A stretch of 64,000 bases of DNA from Palsa-504 sp050011155 (GCA_050011155.1 JBEKJP010000002.1:62001-126000), one strand, 5' to 3'. Counted from the stretch's first letter, positions 16,770 through 25,163 are shown. Notes: a model not told the origin generated them from the sequence alone. Numbers and translations: made by a program.

Positions 16770-17933
16770 TTAGCCTGCGGTTTCTTCGCTCAGCAGGGAA
16801 GTGCCGACCGGGCCGAAGGCGCTGCGGGCGGACAGCATGTAGTGCTGCGTGACGGCCCGCACGTCCCGCAGCCGCCGCTGCAGCGGGCAGGACTCGAACA
16901 GCCCGGTGGTGCCGGATACGCTGTACGCGCCCTCGACGACCGACGCCGCTACCGACGCCGCCCGCGACAGGCGCGCGCGCCGGACGACCATTGCCGTGTT
17001 ATCTGGCGGGCCAGCGGGCACGCTCGCCTGGTCGTCGCGGGCGACCTGGTGCAGCAGCGTCCGTGCCATGTACAGGTCGGTGGCCAGCTGACCGACCAGG
17101 TACTGGGCGACTGGATCGGACGCCAGCTTGCTCCGCGAGGTGGCCGGCACCTTGTTGCGGGCGATATCAGTGACGTCATCCAGGGCTGCCTGGGCGATAC
17201 CGACGGCGACGGCGGCGAACTCCGAGCCGAAGCGGGCCAGCAGCGGCCGCTGGTCGAGCGGGTGCCTGGCGACCTGCGGCAGTTCCGCGAAGGTCCCGGT
17301 CCACTCGTCCGGGATGAACAGGTCGCTGACGACGACATCGTTGCTGGCGGTGCCCTTGAGTCCACTCACGTGCCAGACGTCGTCGATCTGCACCTCCCGG
17401 GAGGGGACCACCCCGAGCCGGGTGGCGGGCATTCCGCCGGGCTGCCCGCTGCCGTCGAGCACGCCGTGGATGCAGATGTAGTCGGCGTTGTTGGAGCCGC
17501 TCGCGAACGACCAGCGGCCGCTGAACCGGTAGCCGCCCTTGTCCTGCACCGCCTTGCCGGTTGCGTTGATCACGCCGGAGTGGATGACGTCGGGGCCGGC
17601 CGCGTAGATCTTGTCATAGGTGTCCGGCGGCAAGTAGGCGTAGAAACTCGGTCCTTCCGACCCGACCGCCGCTACCCAGGCGACCGAGGCGTCGGCCCGC
17701 GCCAGCTCCTCGATCACGGTCAGTCCCTCGTCGGGCCACATCTCGTCGCCGCCGTGCGTGTGTGGCACGTACCTGCGGAAGACGCCGGCGATGCGCAGCT
17801 TCTCCGCGAGGTCACGTGGCACCGCCCGAGCCTGCTCGATTTCCTCGGCGCGCGCTTCGATTTCTGGCAGCAGCACCCGGACGTTGTCGAGCACGTTCGT
17901 TCGCCGCGGCTCAGATGCTGCGATTTCGCTCAT
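16770..17933 (-). CDS. flavin-dependent monooxygenase, acyl-CoA dehydrogenase fold (HsaA-like)
   Basis: A 387-residue group D flavoprotein monooxygenase. It has an acyl-CoA dehydrogenase fold with the oxygenase-type C-terminal domain. The helix LPEIEARAEEIEQARAVP, YRFSGRWSFASGSNNADY (about 145) and VSGLKGTASNDVVVSDLFIP (about 185) match HsaA and related phenol hydroxylases, which take reduced flavin from a partner reductase. The HsaB-like reductase at 27226 is a candidate partner. ATG 17933 is preferred (GAGGGAAGAG upstream) over the 14-residue longer frame. Likely ortho-hydroxylates a phenolic ring to a catechol before extradiol cleavage. Divergent from the IclR gene. Confidence 0.8.
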   Translation of the reverse strand: MSEIAASEPRRTNVLDNVRVLLPEIEARAEEIEQARAVPRDLAEKLRIAGVFRRYVPHTHGGDEMWPDEGLTVIEELARADASVAWVAAVGSEGPSFYAYLPPDTYDKIYAAGPDVIHSGVINATGKAVQDKGGYRFSGRWSFASGSNNADYICIHGVLDGSGQPGGMPATRLGVVPSREVQIDDVWHVSGLKGTASNDVVVSDLFIPDEWTGTFAELPQVARHPLDQRPLLARFGSEFAAVAVGIAQAALDDVTDIARNKVPATSRSKLASDPVAQYLVGQLATDLYMARTLLHQVARDDQASVPAGPPDNTAMVVRRARLSRAASVAASVVEGAYSVSGTTGLFESCPLQRRLRDVRAVTQHYMLSARSAFGPVGTSLLSEETAG

Positions 17934-18052
17934 TCTCTTCCCTCGTCGGCTCGACGCGCTGACCCTATTCACCATGCGCGAAAATATCGTGGTGGCCTGC
18001 CCGTGTCACGATGACCGTTCTACTAGGCGGGACGGCGCTTGTCGGACTGTGT

Positions 18053-18069
18053 GTCCCGCTGAGCGGAAC
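18053..18069. promoter_or_regulatory. 17-bp IclR-type box 1
   Basis: GTCCCGCT-G-AGCGGAAC has 8-bp arms, 7 of 8 positions complementary. It lies 120 bp before the monooxygenase start in the divergent monooxygenase/IclR gap. Two similar sites (21940 and 25245) sit in the other two divergent gaps of the same catabolic island, making this the likely operator of the IclR protein encoded at 18396. Confidence 0.6.
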
Positions 18070-18105
18070 TCCGGGGTTTAGCGCGGTATGCCAACGGAGG
18101 TTACG

Positions 18106-18179
18106 GTCCGCCGTTCGCTGTCAGACGCGGCAATTCCGTACCGTAATAACTCACCTGATGGCTTCCGCGTACGGCGGAC
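18106..18179. repeat. separated 13-bp inverted repeat
   Basis: GTCCGCCGTTCGC (18106-18118) and GCGTACGGCGGAC (18167-18179) are complementary at 12 of 13 positions and enclose 48 bases. With the box to the left and the 40-bp palindrome to the right, the monooxygenase/IclR gap is unusually rich in dyad symmetry. In RNA it would form a large stem-loop. Confidence 0.5.
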
Positions 18180-18202
18180 AAGGGCTTTCCGCCGCCATTC
18201 GG

Positions 18203-18242
18203 CCGCGGCCGGTGTCCGGGCGCGCCCGGACACCGGCCGCGG
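18203..18242. repeat. 40-bp perfect palindrome without a loop
   Basis: Bases 18203-18222 are the exact reverse complement of 18223-18242 (left arm begins CCGCGGCCGGTGTCCGGG). A 20-bp perfect arm with zero spacer is rare by chance and lies between divergent genes, where a terminator is not needed. It could be a cruciform-prone element, a regulator site, or a scar of an inverted duplication. Confidence 0.7.
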
Positions 18243-18362
18243 GGGACCAGGCAGCGGCAGCCGGCCGGAACTGAACGGTCGGTAACTAAAGTTCACGTCA
18301 GATCGTTTAGTTCTTCACCGCATCAGCACATTGCGGTCGCCGGATGGCTGTTCCTATTATGT

Positions 18363-18376
18363 ACTGACCAGTCAGT
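18363..18376. promoter_or_regulatory. ACTGAC-CA-GTCAGT palindrome before the IclR gene
   Basis: A perfect 6-2-6 inverted repeat located 20 bp before the chosen IclR start, overlapping the expected promoter (tattatgtac just left). It is identical to the site at 49217 near the TetR gene and to the 48322 site apart from the centre dinucleotide, so the IclR gene may itself be under a TetR-type repressor. Confidence 0.6.
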
Positions 18377-18395
18377 GAAGAGCGGAGGTGACCGG

Positions 18396-19247
18396 GTGGT
18401 GGCTGTGCTTCAGCACTGCGTGGGCTCGCCTGCTGCGCCGGGCGGCAACGTGCGCGAGATCGGACAAGCAGGCGCCGACAAAGAAGAGGAAGGCCAGGCG
18501 AGCACGGTCGTGGGCCGGCTCGAGGCCATCCTGGCATCGTTCGACGGCTGCGACCGCGCCCTCGGCCTGAGCGAGATCAGCCACCGGGTCGGCCTGCCCA
18601 AGTCGACCGTGCACCGGCTGGCCAACCAGCTGTGCGCCGTGGGCTGGCTGGAGCGGAATAGCGGCGGCTACCGGGTCGGCCTCAAGCTGCTCGAGCTTGG
18701 CAGCGTCGCCCTGCAGCGGACCGGCCTGCGCGAGGCCGCCTACAAGCACCTGCACTCGCTGGCCGTGCGCACCGGGCTGGTCGTGCACCTGGGCATCCTC
18801 GACCACGGCGAGGTGGTGTACCTCGACCGGGTGACGACGACCCGGGTCTCGCTGCCCACCCGGGTGGGCGGCCGCTTGCCGGCCTACTGCACCGCGCTCG
18901 GCAAGGTGATGCTGGCGTTCGAGGACACCGCCAGCCAGATGGCTGCGCTGGCGAGCCCGTGGCGGCGCACCGAGTTCACCATCGTCCAGCCGCGGGCGAT
19001 CCAGGCCGCGCTCGACAGCGCCCGGCAGACCGGCATCGCCTACGACCGGGAAGAGGCTTACCGGGGACTGGGCTGCGTCGCGTCCCCCATCCGCAGCGGT
19101 GACCGGGTTATCGGCGCGGTCTCGGTGACCGGGCCGATCGCCCGGATCCGGGCCTACTCCCTGGTCCACGAGGTACGCAACACCACCCTCGCCATCTGCT
19201 CCGGCGACGTGGTCCCGCTGCCGCGGCCGCTGGCCTCCGCCCGCTAG
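18396..19247 (+). CDS. IclR family transcriptional regulator
   Basis: A 283-residue IclR-type regulator. After a roughly 25-residue leader comes the winged-helix domain (VVGRLEAILASFDGC through LGLSEISHRVGLPKSTVHRL, about 38-80). The effector domain follows, with VVHLGILDHGEVVYLDRV (about 133), LPAYCTALGKVMLAF (about 165) and YDREEAYRGLGCVASPI (about 217). The family senses aromatic or small-acid effectors and controls catabolic operons, usually divergent neighbours. GTG 18396 has GGAGG eight bases before it; the GTG at 18375 would fall inside the palindrome. It probably controls the meta-cleavage island through the three 17-bp boxes (inference). Confidence 0.9.
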   Translation: MVAVLQHCVGSPAAPGGNVREIGQAGADKEEEGQASTVVGRLEAILASFDGCDRALGLSEISHRVGLPKSTVHRLANQLCAVGWLERNSGGYRVGLKLLELGSVALQRTGLREAAYKHLHSLAVRTGLVVHLGILDHGEVVYLDRVTTTRVSLPTRVGGRLPAYCTALGKVMLAFEDTASQMAALASPWRRTEFTIVQPRAIQAALDSARQTGIAYDREEAYRGLGCVASPIRSGDRVIGAVSVTGPIARIRAYSLVHEVRNTTLAICSGDVVPLPRPLASAR

Positions 19248-19262
19248 CCTCCGCCGGGACCC

Positions 19263-20285
19263 TTAGTTGCGCTGAGCGAGGCCCGCCGCGATCTCGATGA
19301 GCTGGTCTTCCTGTCCGCCGACCAGTTTGCGGCGGCCGGCTTCGATGAGGATCTCGGCACCGGACACGCCATACTTATGCGCCTGGATCTCCGCGTGTTT
19401 GAGGAAGCTGGAATAGACGCCCGCGTAGCCCATGGTGAGGGAGAGCCGGTCGAGCGCGGGCGGGTTGGTCAGCACCGGCGCGACGGTCTCCTCGGCGGTG
19501 TCGATGATCTTGAGGGTGTCGATGCCGGTCTTGATCCCGAGCCGCTCGCTGACGGCGGCGAATGCCTCCACCGGCGTGTTGCCCGCCCCGGCGCCGAAGC
19601 GGCGGGTGGAGCCGTCGATCTGAGTGGCGCCCGCCCGGGCGGCCAGCACCGAGTTGGCCACCCCGAGGCCAAGGTTCTCGTGGCCATGGAAGCCGACCTG
19701 GACGCCGGATCCGAGCTCGGCCACTAGCGCCGCGATCCGGTCGCTGACCCCGTCCATGATCAGTGAGCCCGCCGAGTCGACCACGTAGACGCAGTGGGCG
19801 CCCGCCTCGGCCATGATCCGTGCCTGCCTGGCCAGCACCTCCGGGGGCTGGCTGTGCGCCATCATCAGGAAGCCGACCGTCTCCAGGCCGATGCTGCGGG
19901 CCACCTTGAAGTGCTGGACGGAGATGTCAGCCTCGGTGCAGTGCGTGGCGATCCGGCAGATCGAGGCGCCGTTGCCGGCCGCCTGCCGGATGTCGTCGGT
20001 GATACCTACCCCCGGGAGCATCAGGAAGGCGATCCTGGCCCGCTTCGCGGTCGCCACCGCGGTGGCGATCAGGTCCTGGTCCGGGATCGCGCTGAATCCG
20101 TAGTTGAACGACGAGCCGCCCAGGCCGTCGCCGTGCGTCACCTCGATAACCGGTACGCCAGCCTCGTCGAGCGCGGCCACGATGCTCCGCACGTTCTCGA
20201 CGGTGAACTGGTGCCGGATCGCGTGCGAGCCGTCGCGTAGCGAGGAGTCGGTGACGCGGACGTCGAGCTCGGCGCTGTATGACAT
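19263..20285 (-). CDS. 4-hydroxy-2-oxovalerate aldolase (DmpG/HsaF-type)
   Basis: A 340-residue class II pyruvate aldolase that splits 4-hydroxy-2-oxoacids to pyruvate and an aldehyde at the end of meta-cleavage pathways. It shows TDSSLRDGSHAIRHQF (catalytic Arg, metal Asp and His, about 12-27), VGFHGHENLGLGVANS (two metal His, about 205) and MGYAGVYSSFLKHAEIQA near 295 (Tyr). The length is that of DmpG/HsaF. It lies 22 bp after the aldehyde dehydrogenase, its obligate channelling partner. It converges with the IclR gene. Confidence 0.95.
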   Translation of the reverse strand: MSYSAELDVRVTDSSLRDGSHAIRHQFTVENVRSIVAALDEAGVPVIEVTHGDGLGGSSFNYGFSAIPDQDLIATAVATAKRARIAFLMLPGVGITDDIRQAAGNGASICRIATHCTEADISVQHFKVARSIGLETVGFLMMAHSQPPEVLARQARIMAEAGAHCVYVVDSAGSLIMDGVSDRIAALVAELGSGVQVGFHGHENLGLGVANSVLAARAGATQIDGSTRRFGAGAGNTPVEAFAAVSERLGIKTGIDTLKIIDTAEETVAPVLTNPPALDRLSLTMGYAGVYSSFLKHAEIQAHKYGVSGAEILIEAGRRKLVGGQEDQLIEIAAGLAQRN

Positions 20286-20307
20286 GAAGGGTCTCCTGGC
20301 GAGGTTC

Positions 20308-21231
20308 TCAGGCGCGCTCGGCGAGGATCCGGTCGGCGAGCCCTTCCCCGACCCGGGTGGCGGCGGCGGTCATGATGTCGAGGTTGCCCGAGTACGGCGG
20401 CAGGAAGTCGCCCGCCCCTTCGACCTCGACGAACACGGCGACGCGGGCCCAGCCGCCGCTCATCAGGTTGGGGTCGTCGAACTGCGGCTCTGTGCGCAGC
20501 CGGTAGCCGGGCACGTAGGCGGCGACGTCGGCCGCGGCCTCCTCGATCGAGGCGGCGATAGCGACCCGGTCCGCGTCAGCCGGGATCGCGCAGAAGATCG
20601 TGTCCTGCATGAGCATCGGCGGCTCGGCCGGGTTGAGGATGATGATGGCCTTGCCGCGGTACGCGCCGCCGATCGCCTCCACCCCGCGGGCAGTGGTCTT
20701 GGTGAACTCGTCGATATTGGCCCGGGTACCCGGCCCGGCCGACGGAGACGCCACGCTCGCGACGATCTCCGCGTACTCCACCGGGACGACCCGGGAGACC
20801 GCGTGGACCATCGGGATGGTCGCCTGGCCGCCGCAGGTGATCAGGCTGACGTTGAGCTCGTCGAGGTGCGCGCCGAGGTTGACCGCGGGCACTACGGCCG
20901 GCCCGATCGCGGCCGGGGTGAGGTCTACGGCCTGGATGCCGAGCTCACGGTACCGGGAGGCGTTCTCCTGGTGCACGTAAGCCGAGGTGGCCTCGAAGAT
21001 CAGGTCCGGACGCTCGCCGGCGAGCAGCCAGTCCACCCCCTCGGCGGACGCGGTCAGGCCGTGGTCCGTTGCCCGCTTCAGCCCGGCGCTCTCCGGGTCG
21101 ATGCCGATCATCCAGCGCGGCTCGATGACATCGGAGCGGAGCAGCTTGTACATGAGGTCGGTGCCGATGTTGCCAGAACCGACGATCGCGGCGGTGGCCT
21201 TGGTCACAGTGTCATCCCTGGTCGAAACCAT
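20308..21231 (-). CDS. acetaldehyde/propionaldehyde dehydrogenase, CoA-acylating (DmpF/HsaG-type)
   Basis: A 307-residue acylating aldehyde dehydrogenase that converts the aldehyde released by the aldolase to acyl-CoA. The NAD motif AAIVGSGNIGTDLMYKLLRS lies at residues 14-33, the nucleophile Cys133 in SLITCGGQATIPMV, and NPAEPPMLMQDTIFCAIP near 228. Its ATG shares one base with the hydratase stop (TAATG), indicating coupled translation; a GTG eight codons in is an alternative. The order hydratase, dehydrogenase, aldolase is the classical lower meta pathway. Confidence 0.95.
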   Translation of the reverse strand: MVSTRDDTVTKATAAIVGSGNIGTDLMYKLLRSDVIEPRWMIGIDPESAGLKRATDHGLTASAEGVDWLLAGERPDLIFEATSAYVHQENASRYRELGIQAVDLTPAAIGPAVVPAVNLGAHLDELNVSLITCGGQATIPMVHAVSRVVPVEYAEIVASVASPSAGPGTRANIDEFTKTTARGVEAIGGAYRGKAIIILNPAEPPMLMQDTIFCAIPADADRVAIAASIEEAAADVAAYVPGYRLRTEPQFDDPNLMSGGWARVAVFVEVEGAGDFLPPYSGNLDIMTAAATRVGEGLADRILAERA

Positions 21232-21881
21232 TATTCAAACAATGCGGTCACGATGCCGAGGCCAGCGAACTCGGCGCGGAACGCGGTACCAGGCCGGGCA
21301 TCGATCGCCTGGGTGCACGACCCGGGCAGGATGAGGTGCCCCGCCTCGAGCCTCACCCCGAAGTCGGCCATCTTCGTGGCCAGCCTGGCGATGCGGGCGG
21401 TCGGGTTGACGAGCGCGGCACCGGTGTTGCCGCGGGCGATTTCCTCGTGGCCGGCGTAGAGCACTACCTCGATATCCGCCAGGTCGATGCCCCTGGCCGC
21501 CAGTTCGGCCGGAGTCCGGCGGACGTCGCCGAGGATGACGGCCGCCGGGGACGCGTTGCCCGCGACGGTGCCGGCCAGCCCGGTCCGCCGGTCCAGGATC
21601 CGGCTGTCGACCAGCTCCAGGCTCGGGACTATGTAGTCGGTCGCAGCCAGCACGTCGGCCGCAGTGCAGCTCACGCTGGGCAAGGTATACGCGAGCACAT
21701 AGCCGATCCCGGCTTCGATCCGGGGGTGGTAGTGACCCGCCGCCTGGATCGGCGCCGCCTCGGCCAGCACCATCGGGTCCAGCAAGTGCCAGTAGCCAGG
21801 CGCCGGGTCCCGCTCGGCCGCCCAGAGCGGCTCGGCCGCCGTCGTACGCTGGGTGCTCTCGAGCATCGGCGTCCGTCTCAT
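21231..21881 (-). CDS. shortened 2-keto-4-pentenoate hydratase-like protein (HsaE/MhpD family)
   Basis: A 216-residue member of the 2-hydroxypentadienoate hydratase family, which is normally about 260 residues. The conserved stretch from LLDPMVLAEAA onward is present, with SLELVDSRILD and LVNPTARIARLATKMADFGV, but roughly the first 60-80 residues are missing: the start sits 160 bp from the divergent KstD-like gene. The metal-site block usually written VEAEIAFVL reads IEAGIGYVL, so the second Glu ligand is Gly. ATG 21881 is used; TTG 21890 is possible. Its position supports the hydratase role, but truncation and ligand loss make activity doubtful. Confidence 0.75.
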   Translation of the reverse strand: MRRTPMLESTQRTTAAEPLWAAERDPAPGYWHLLDPMVLAEAAPIQAAGHYHPRIEAGIGYVLAYTLPSVSCTAADVLAATDYIVPSLELVDSRILDRRTGLAGTVAGNASPAAVILGDVRRTPAELAARGIDLADIEVVLYAGHEEIARGNTGAALVNPTARIARLATKMADFGVRLEAGHLILPGSCTQAIDARPGTAFRAEFAGLGIVTALFE

Positions 21882-21939
21882 TCGTCGCAATGATGGCCGA
21901 CCTCAATTTAAGGCCGCCGCCCAGAAACGGAGAATGGCT

Positions 21940-21956
21940 TTCCCGCTCAGTGGGAC
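21940..21956. promoter_or_regulatory. 17-bp IclR-type box 2
   Basis: TTCCCGCT-C-AGTGGGAC, reverse GTCCCACT-G-AGCGGGAA, matches box 1 at most positions. It lies in the hydratase/KstD-like divergent gap, 59 bp from one start and 85 bp from the other. A short palindrome GGGACGTCCC overlaps its right end. Confidence 0.6.
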
Positions 21957-22040
21957 GTCCCGGTCATTGGAACGCGGGCCTTGCCGGCCCACTGGCCGTC
22001 GCTAGGCTGGCAGGACTATCTATTTGCATGGAGGCGTCCA

Positions 22041-23753
22041 GTGCTGGAAAGCGCCGCATCCGGAGATTCCGCGCCTGGAATTCCGAATTACCGGTGGGAC
22101 GAGATCTTCGACGTGGTTGTGGTCGGCAGCGGGGGAGGAGCGCTGACCTCCGCGATGGTCGCCGCCCGGGGCGGGGCGAGCACGGTGGTGGTCGAGAAGG
22201 ACACGTACATCGGCGGCACTACTGCCGTGTCCGGCGGCGACATGTGGATCCCGAACAACCGCTTCGTCAAGGACCGGGACAGCCGCGAGGACGCGCTCGC
22301 CTACCTCACCCGGCTGTCGGACGGACGGGCGGCCGACCCCGAGCTGCTCGAGGTCTACGTCGACAGCGCCCCGGAAGCGCACGAGTACCTGCTGGAGACC
22401 ACCGGCTACGACTCCGAGCCGCACATCACCCTCAACGACTACTACTCGGTTATCGGCGACCGGATTCCCGGTGTCCGGCACTTCCCGCGGACCTGCGCGG
22501 TCAAACCGTACCCGGCGGGCCCGGAACTCGGCTTGGAGCTGGCGCGGAAGATCAACCGCGGCCCTTGGGTCCCGCCGGCCGAGGTCAGCTTCCCCGAGCA
22601 GCGACGTGGCGAGGTCGGGCCGCAAGAGCTGGCCAAGCGAGAACGCGAAGTGTGGCGGGCCAAGGGCGGCGGCCTGATCGCTCCGCTGCTCAAGGAGCTG
22701 GTTGACCTCGGCACCGAGGTACGGACCGCTACCCGGGCGGTCAGGCTGGTCGACGACGACGCCGGCTCCGTCGTCGGCGTTGTGGTCGAGGGGCCCGGCG
22801 GGGCCCGCCGACTCGGCGCCCGCCGCGGCGTGGTGCTGGCCTGCGGCGGGTTCGAGTGGAACGCCGAGATGGTCAAGGCGTTCATTGGATACGAGGTCAA
22901 GCCGCTGACGCCGTGGTCGAACACCGGCGACGGGCACATCATGGCGATGGCGGTCGGCGCCAGGTTGGGCGCGATGACATCCTTCTTCAGTTACGGCGTG
23001 GTCTACGACCTGTGGGAGAAGGGCCGCGACGGCAACCCCCTGCCGCAGATGATCATGGGCCTCGGCCCGGGATCGATCATCGTGAACCAGCAGGGCAAGC
23101 GGTTCATGCACGGCGGTTACACCTATAACGACTTCTCCGCCCCGTTCGGCTTCTTCGACCAGCGCAACCCGGGGTACACCAACAAGCCCCCGGCGTGGAA
23201 TATCTTCGGGGCCGCGGTCCTCGAGCGGGGCATCTCGGGCGCCAAGCCGGGCATTTCGATGACACTGACCGGGCCCGAGGGTCAGCAGGCGCCCGGCTTC
23301 ATCCAGCTCGCCAGGTCGATCCGCGAGCTGGCCGGCAAGATCGGCATCGACCCCGGCACGCTGGAAGCGACCGTCGAGCGGTACAACCAGTACGCGGAGA
23401 AGGGCGAGGACCCAGACTGGGGCGACCCGGCCCAGAGCTACGTGCTGACCGGGCCGGATACGTTGAACCGGGAGCCGGTCACCGGCCCGCCGTACGGTGC
23501 CATCCAGCAGTGGCCCGGCACCCTCGGCACCAACGGAGGGCTGCGCATCGACAAGGACGCGCGTGCTCTCGGCTACCGGGTGCCCGTCATCGACGGCCTG
23601 TACGCGGCGGGCAACACCGCCGCGTCGGTCATGGGATCGGTCTACGCGGGCGGCGGCAGCTGCATCGGCCCGAGCGTGACGATGGGCTACCGGGCCGGCC
23701 GTCATCTGGCGAGCAAGTCGCCGCGGGACATCGGGGCGGTGACTGGCCAGTGA
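22041..23753 (+). CDS. FAD-dependent dehydrogenase, KstD-like
   Basis: A 570-residue flavoprotein of the fumarate reductase/3-ketosteroid delta-1-dehydrogenase family. The FAD motif FDVVVVGSGGGALTSAMVAA lies near residue 23, GGTTAVSGGDMWIPNN (about 58) matches the KstD segment, and the C-terminal FAD region reads YAAGNTAASVMGSVYAGGGS (about 515-535). It should remove hydrogens alpha/beta to a ketone or reduce an activated double bond. GTG 22041 has GGAGG six bases upstream. Its stop overlaps the HsaD-like GTG (GTGA). The neighbourhood suggests a cyclic ketone or steroid-like substrate, not proven. Confidence 0.85.
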   Translation: MLESAASGDSAPGIPNYRWDEIFDVVVVGSGGGALTSAMVAARGGASTVVVEKDTYIGGTTAVSGGDMWIPNNRFVKDRDSREDALAYLTRLSDGRAADPELLEVYVDSAPEAHEYLLETTGYDSEPHITLNDYYSVIGDRIPGVRHFPRTCAVKPYPAGPELGLELARKINRGPWVPPAEVSFPEQRRGEVGPQELAKREREVWRAKGGGLIAPLLKELVDLGTEVRTATRAVRLVDDDAGSVVGVVVEGPGGARRLGARRGVVLACGGFEWNAEMVKAFIGYEVKPLTPWSNTGDGHIMAMAVGARLGAMTSFFSYGVVYDLWEKGRDGNPLPQMIMGLGPGSIIVNQQGKRFMHGGYTYNDFSAPFGFFDQRNPGYTNKPPAWNIFGAAVLERGISGAKPGISMTLTGPEGQQAPGFIQLARSIRELAGKIGIDPGTLEATVERYNQYAEKGEDPDWGDPAQSYVLTGPDTLNREPVTGPPYGAIQQWPGTLGTNGGLRIDKDARALGYRVPVIDGLYAAGNTAASVMGSVYAGGGSCIGPSVTMGYRAGRHLASKSPRDIGAVTGQ

Positions 23754-24616
23754 CTGAGCTGCTGTCATTCGACGAGACCAGCCGGTTCCTCGACACCCCG
23801 GGGGGGAAACTGCACTACCACGTGGCCGGCGACGGGCCGCCGCTGCTGCTGCTGCACGGGTCGGGACCGGGCGTCAGCGGCTGGGCGAACTTCCGTGGCA
23901 ACCTGCCGGTCTTCGCCCGGGACTTCACCACCTACGTGCTCGACTTTCCGGGGTTCGGCAAGAGCTACTCGCCCGACGCCAGCCCGCTGACGGCCGGGCC
24001 AGCCGCGGTGCTCGACTTCCTCGACGGTCTCGGGCTCGGCCCGCTGCCGGTCCTCGGTAACTCGATGGGCGGCAACGTCGCGGCGCGGATCGCGGCCGAA
24101 CACCCTGAGCGGGTGAGCCGTCTGATGTGCATCGGCGGTGTGGGGCTGTCGCTGCTCAGCCCGTCGCCCCCCGAGGGCATCAAGCTGCTGGTGGCGTTCG
24201 TCGAGGACCCGACCAGGGAGAAGCTGGTGCAGTGGATGGAGTCGATGGTCTACGACACCGCCATCCTCACCGATGAGTTCGTGCAGATGCGATGGGAGTC
24301 GGCGACCGACCCGGCCGCCTCGGCCGACATCAGGAAGCTGTACAACCGGCGGATGCTCGACGGGATGCGCACCGGCCGCGCATTCGGCGCCGCCGGCAGC
24401 GTGGCGATGCTGACCAAGATCCAGGCGCCGACGCTGGTCATGTTCGGCCGCGACGATCGGGTGACCCCGATGGACGGCTCGCTGGCCGCCATGCGGCTGA
24501 TCCCCAAGTGCGAGCTGCACGTGTTCTACGACTGCGGTCACTGGGCGATGATCGAGCGTAAGGACGAGTTCGAGAGCACCGTGCTCGCCTTCCTGGCCCG
24601 CGACCGCAAGCGGTAG
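23750..24616 (+). CDS. meta-cleavage product hydrolase (HsaD/MhpC/BphD-like alpha/beta hydrolase)
   Basis: A 288-residue alpha/beta hydrolase with the C-C hydrolase signature. The oxyanion/recognition loop LLLHGSGPGVSGWANFRGNL lies at residues 32-51, the nucleophile Ser105 in VLGNSMGGNVA, the acid Asp in MFGRDDRVTP (about 227) and the His in YDCGHWAMIE (about 258). It would hydrolyse the dienol product of the extradiol dioxygenase encoded downstream. Coupled to the KstD-like gene by a 4-base overlap, it ends before a strong bidirectional terminator. Confidence 0.92.
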   Translation: MTELLSFDETSRFLDTPGGKLHYHVAGDGPPLLLLHGSGPGVSGWANFRGNLPVFARDFTTYVLDFPGFGKSYSPDASPLTAGPAAVLDFLDGLGLGPLPVLGNSMGGNVAARIAAEHPERVSRLMCIGGVGLSLLSPSPPEGIKLLVAFVEDPTREKLVQWMESMVYDTAILTDEFVQMRWESATDPAASADIRKLYNRRMLDGMRTGRAFGAAGSVAMLTKIQAPTLVMFGRDDRVTPMDGSLAAMRLIPKCELHVFYDCGHWAMIERKDEFESTVLAFLARDRKR

Positions 24617-24644
24617 CACCGCAAGCGGCAGCGGCCGCACGCAG

Positions 24645-24683
24645 GCGCGGCGGGGGCGGCCAGGTGGCCCGCCCCCGCCGCGC
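24645..24683. terminator. bidirectional rho-independent-like hairpin
   Basis: GCGCGGCGGGGGCGG (24645-24659) and its exact complement at 24669-24683 form a 15-bp stem with a 9-base loop, between the convergent C-C hydrolase and cupin genes. There is no T-run on either side, which is common in high-GC actinobacterial terminators. Confidence 0.8.
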
Positions 24684-24689
24684 GGGCCG

Positions 24690-25163
24690 TCAGCGGCGTA
24701 CCCAGCCGAAGTCGTACCAGACGGTCTTGAGGCTGGTCACCGGCGTGCCCCAGGTCTCGATGTAGGAGACGCCCTCGGGACCCGCCGTCATCGTGTACGG
24801 GGTGCCCGCGCGGCTGGTGAAGAAGCAGCCCGGCTTGACGATCACGTGCTCGTCCTTGGCCGGGTCGCCGAACTGGATCTTGTACTCGCCCTTGAAGACG
24901 ATGATGGTCTCGTCGATGTTGTGCAGATGACGCGGGACGGTGAAGTTCGGTACCACCTTCAGCGGGTTGCGGTAGAACGTCAGGAAGCCGATCGGCTTGG
25001 TGCTGACCCACATGTTCTCCGCGAAGGTCGCGTCGAAGTCCACCGGCGCGTCCTTGAGCAGGCCGCCGTCTTCCCAGAAGTAGGTCGGGCTCTCCTGCTG
25101 GCCGGCCAGCGACATGGGGATCCAGTCGGTGTCGGTTAGCAGGCTGTCTACAGAAAATGGCAT
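24690..25163 (-). CDS. cupin-domain protein A
   Basis: A 157-residue single-domain cupin. VVPNFTVPRHLHNIDETIIV gives the first cupin motif with two His and Glu ligands (about 80-99), and PGCFFTSRAGTPYTMTAGPEG the second (about 119-139). It could be a small dioxygenase, isomerase or binding protein. It shares the PTYFWEDGG / PAFYWNDGG style N-terminus and the WGTPV / WDLQP ending with the divergent cupin at 25304, so the two are paralogues. Transcribed from the same 140-bp regulatory gap that carries IclR box 3. Confidence 0.8.
   Translation of the reverse strand: MPFSVDSLLTDTDWIPMSLAGQQESPTYFWEDGGLLKDAPVDFDATFAENMWVSTKPIGFLTFYRNPLKVVPNFTVPRHLHNIDETIIVFKGEYKIQFGDPAKDEHVIVKPGCFFTSRAGTPYTMTAGPEGVSYIETWGTPVTSLKTVWYDFGWVRR

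Noticed and set aside
18203..18242. Reading the 40-bp palindrome as a simple terminator
   Set aside because: It lies between divergent starts, has no loop and no T-run; kept as an unexplained repeat instead.
18078..18296. Frames on both strands that encode the same peptide PRPVSGRARTPAA
   Set aside because: The shared peptide is only a consequence of the 40-bp palindrome, not of a real gene.
22020..23768. Long minus-strand frame opposite the KstD-like gene
   Set aside because: Third-position GC bias makes long antisense frames in this genome; the plus-strand frame has clear FAD motifs.
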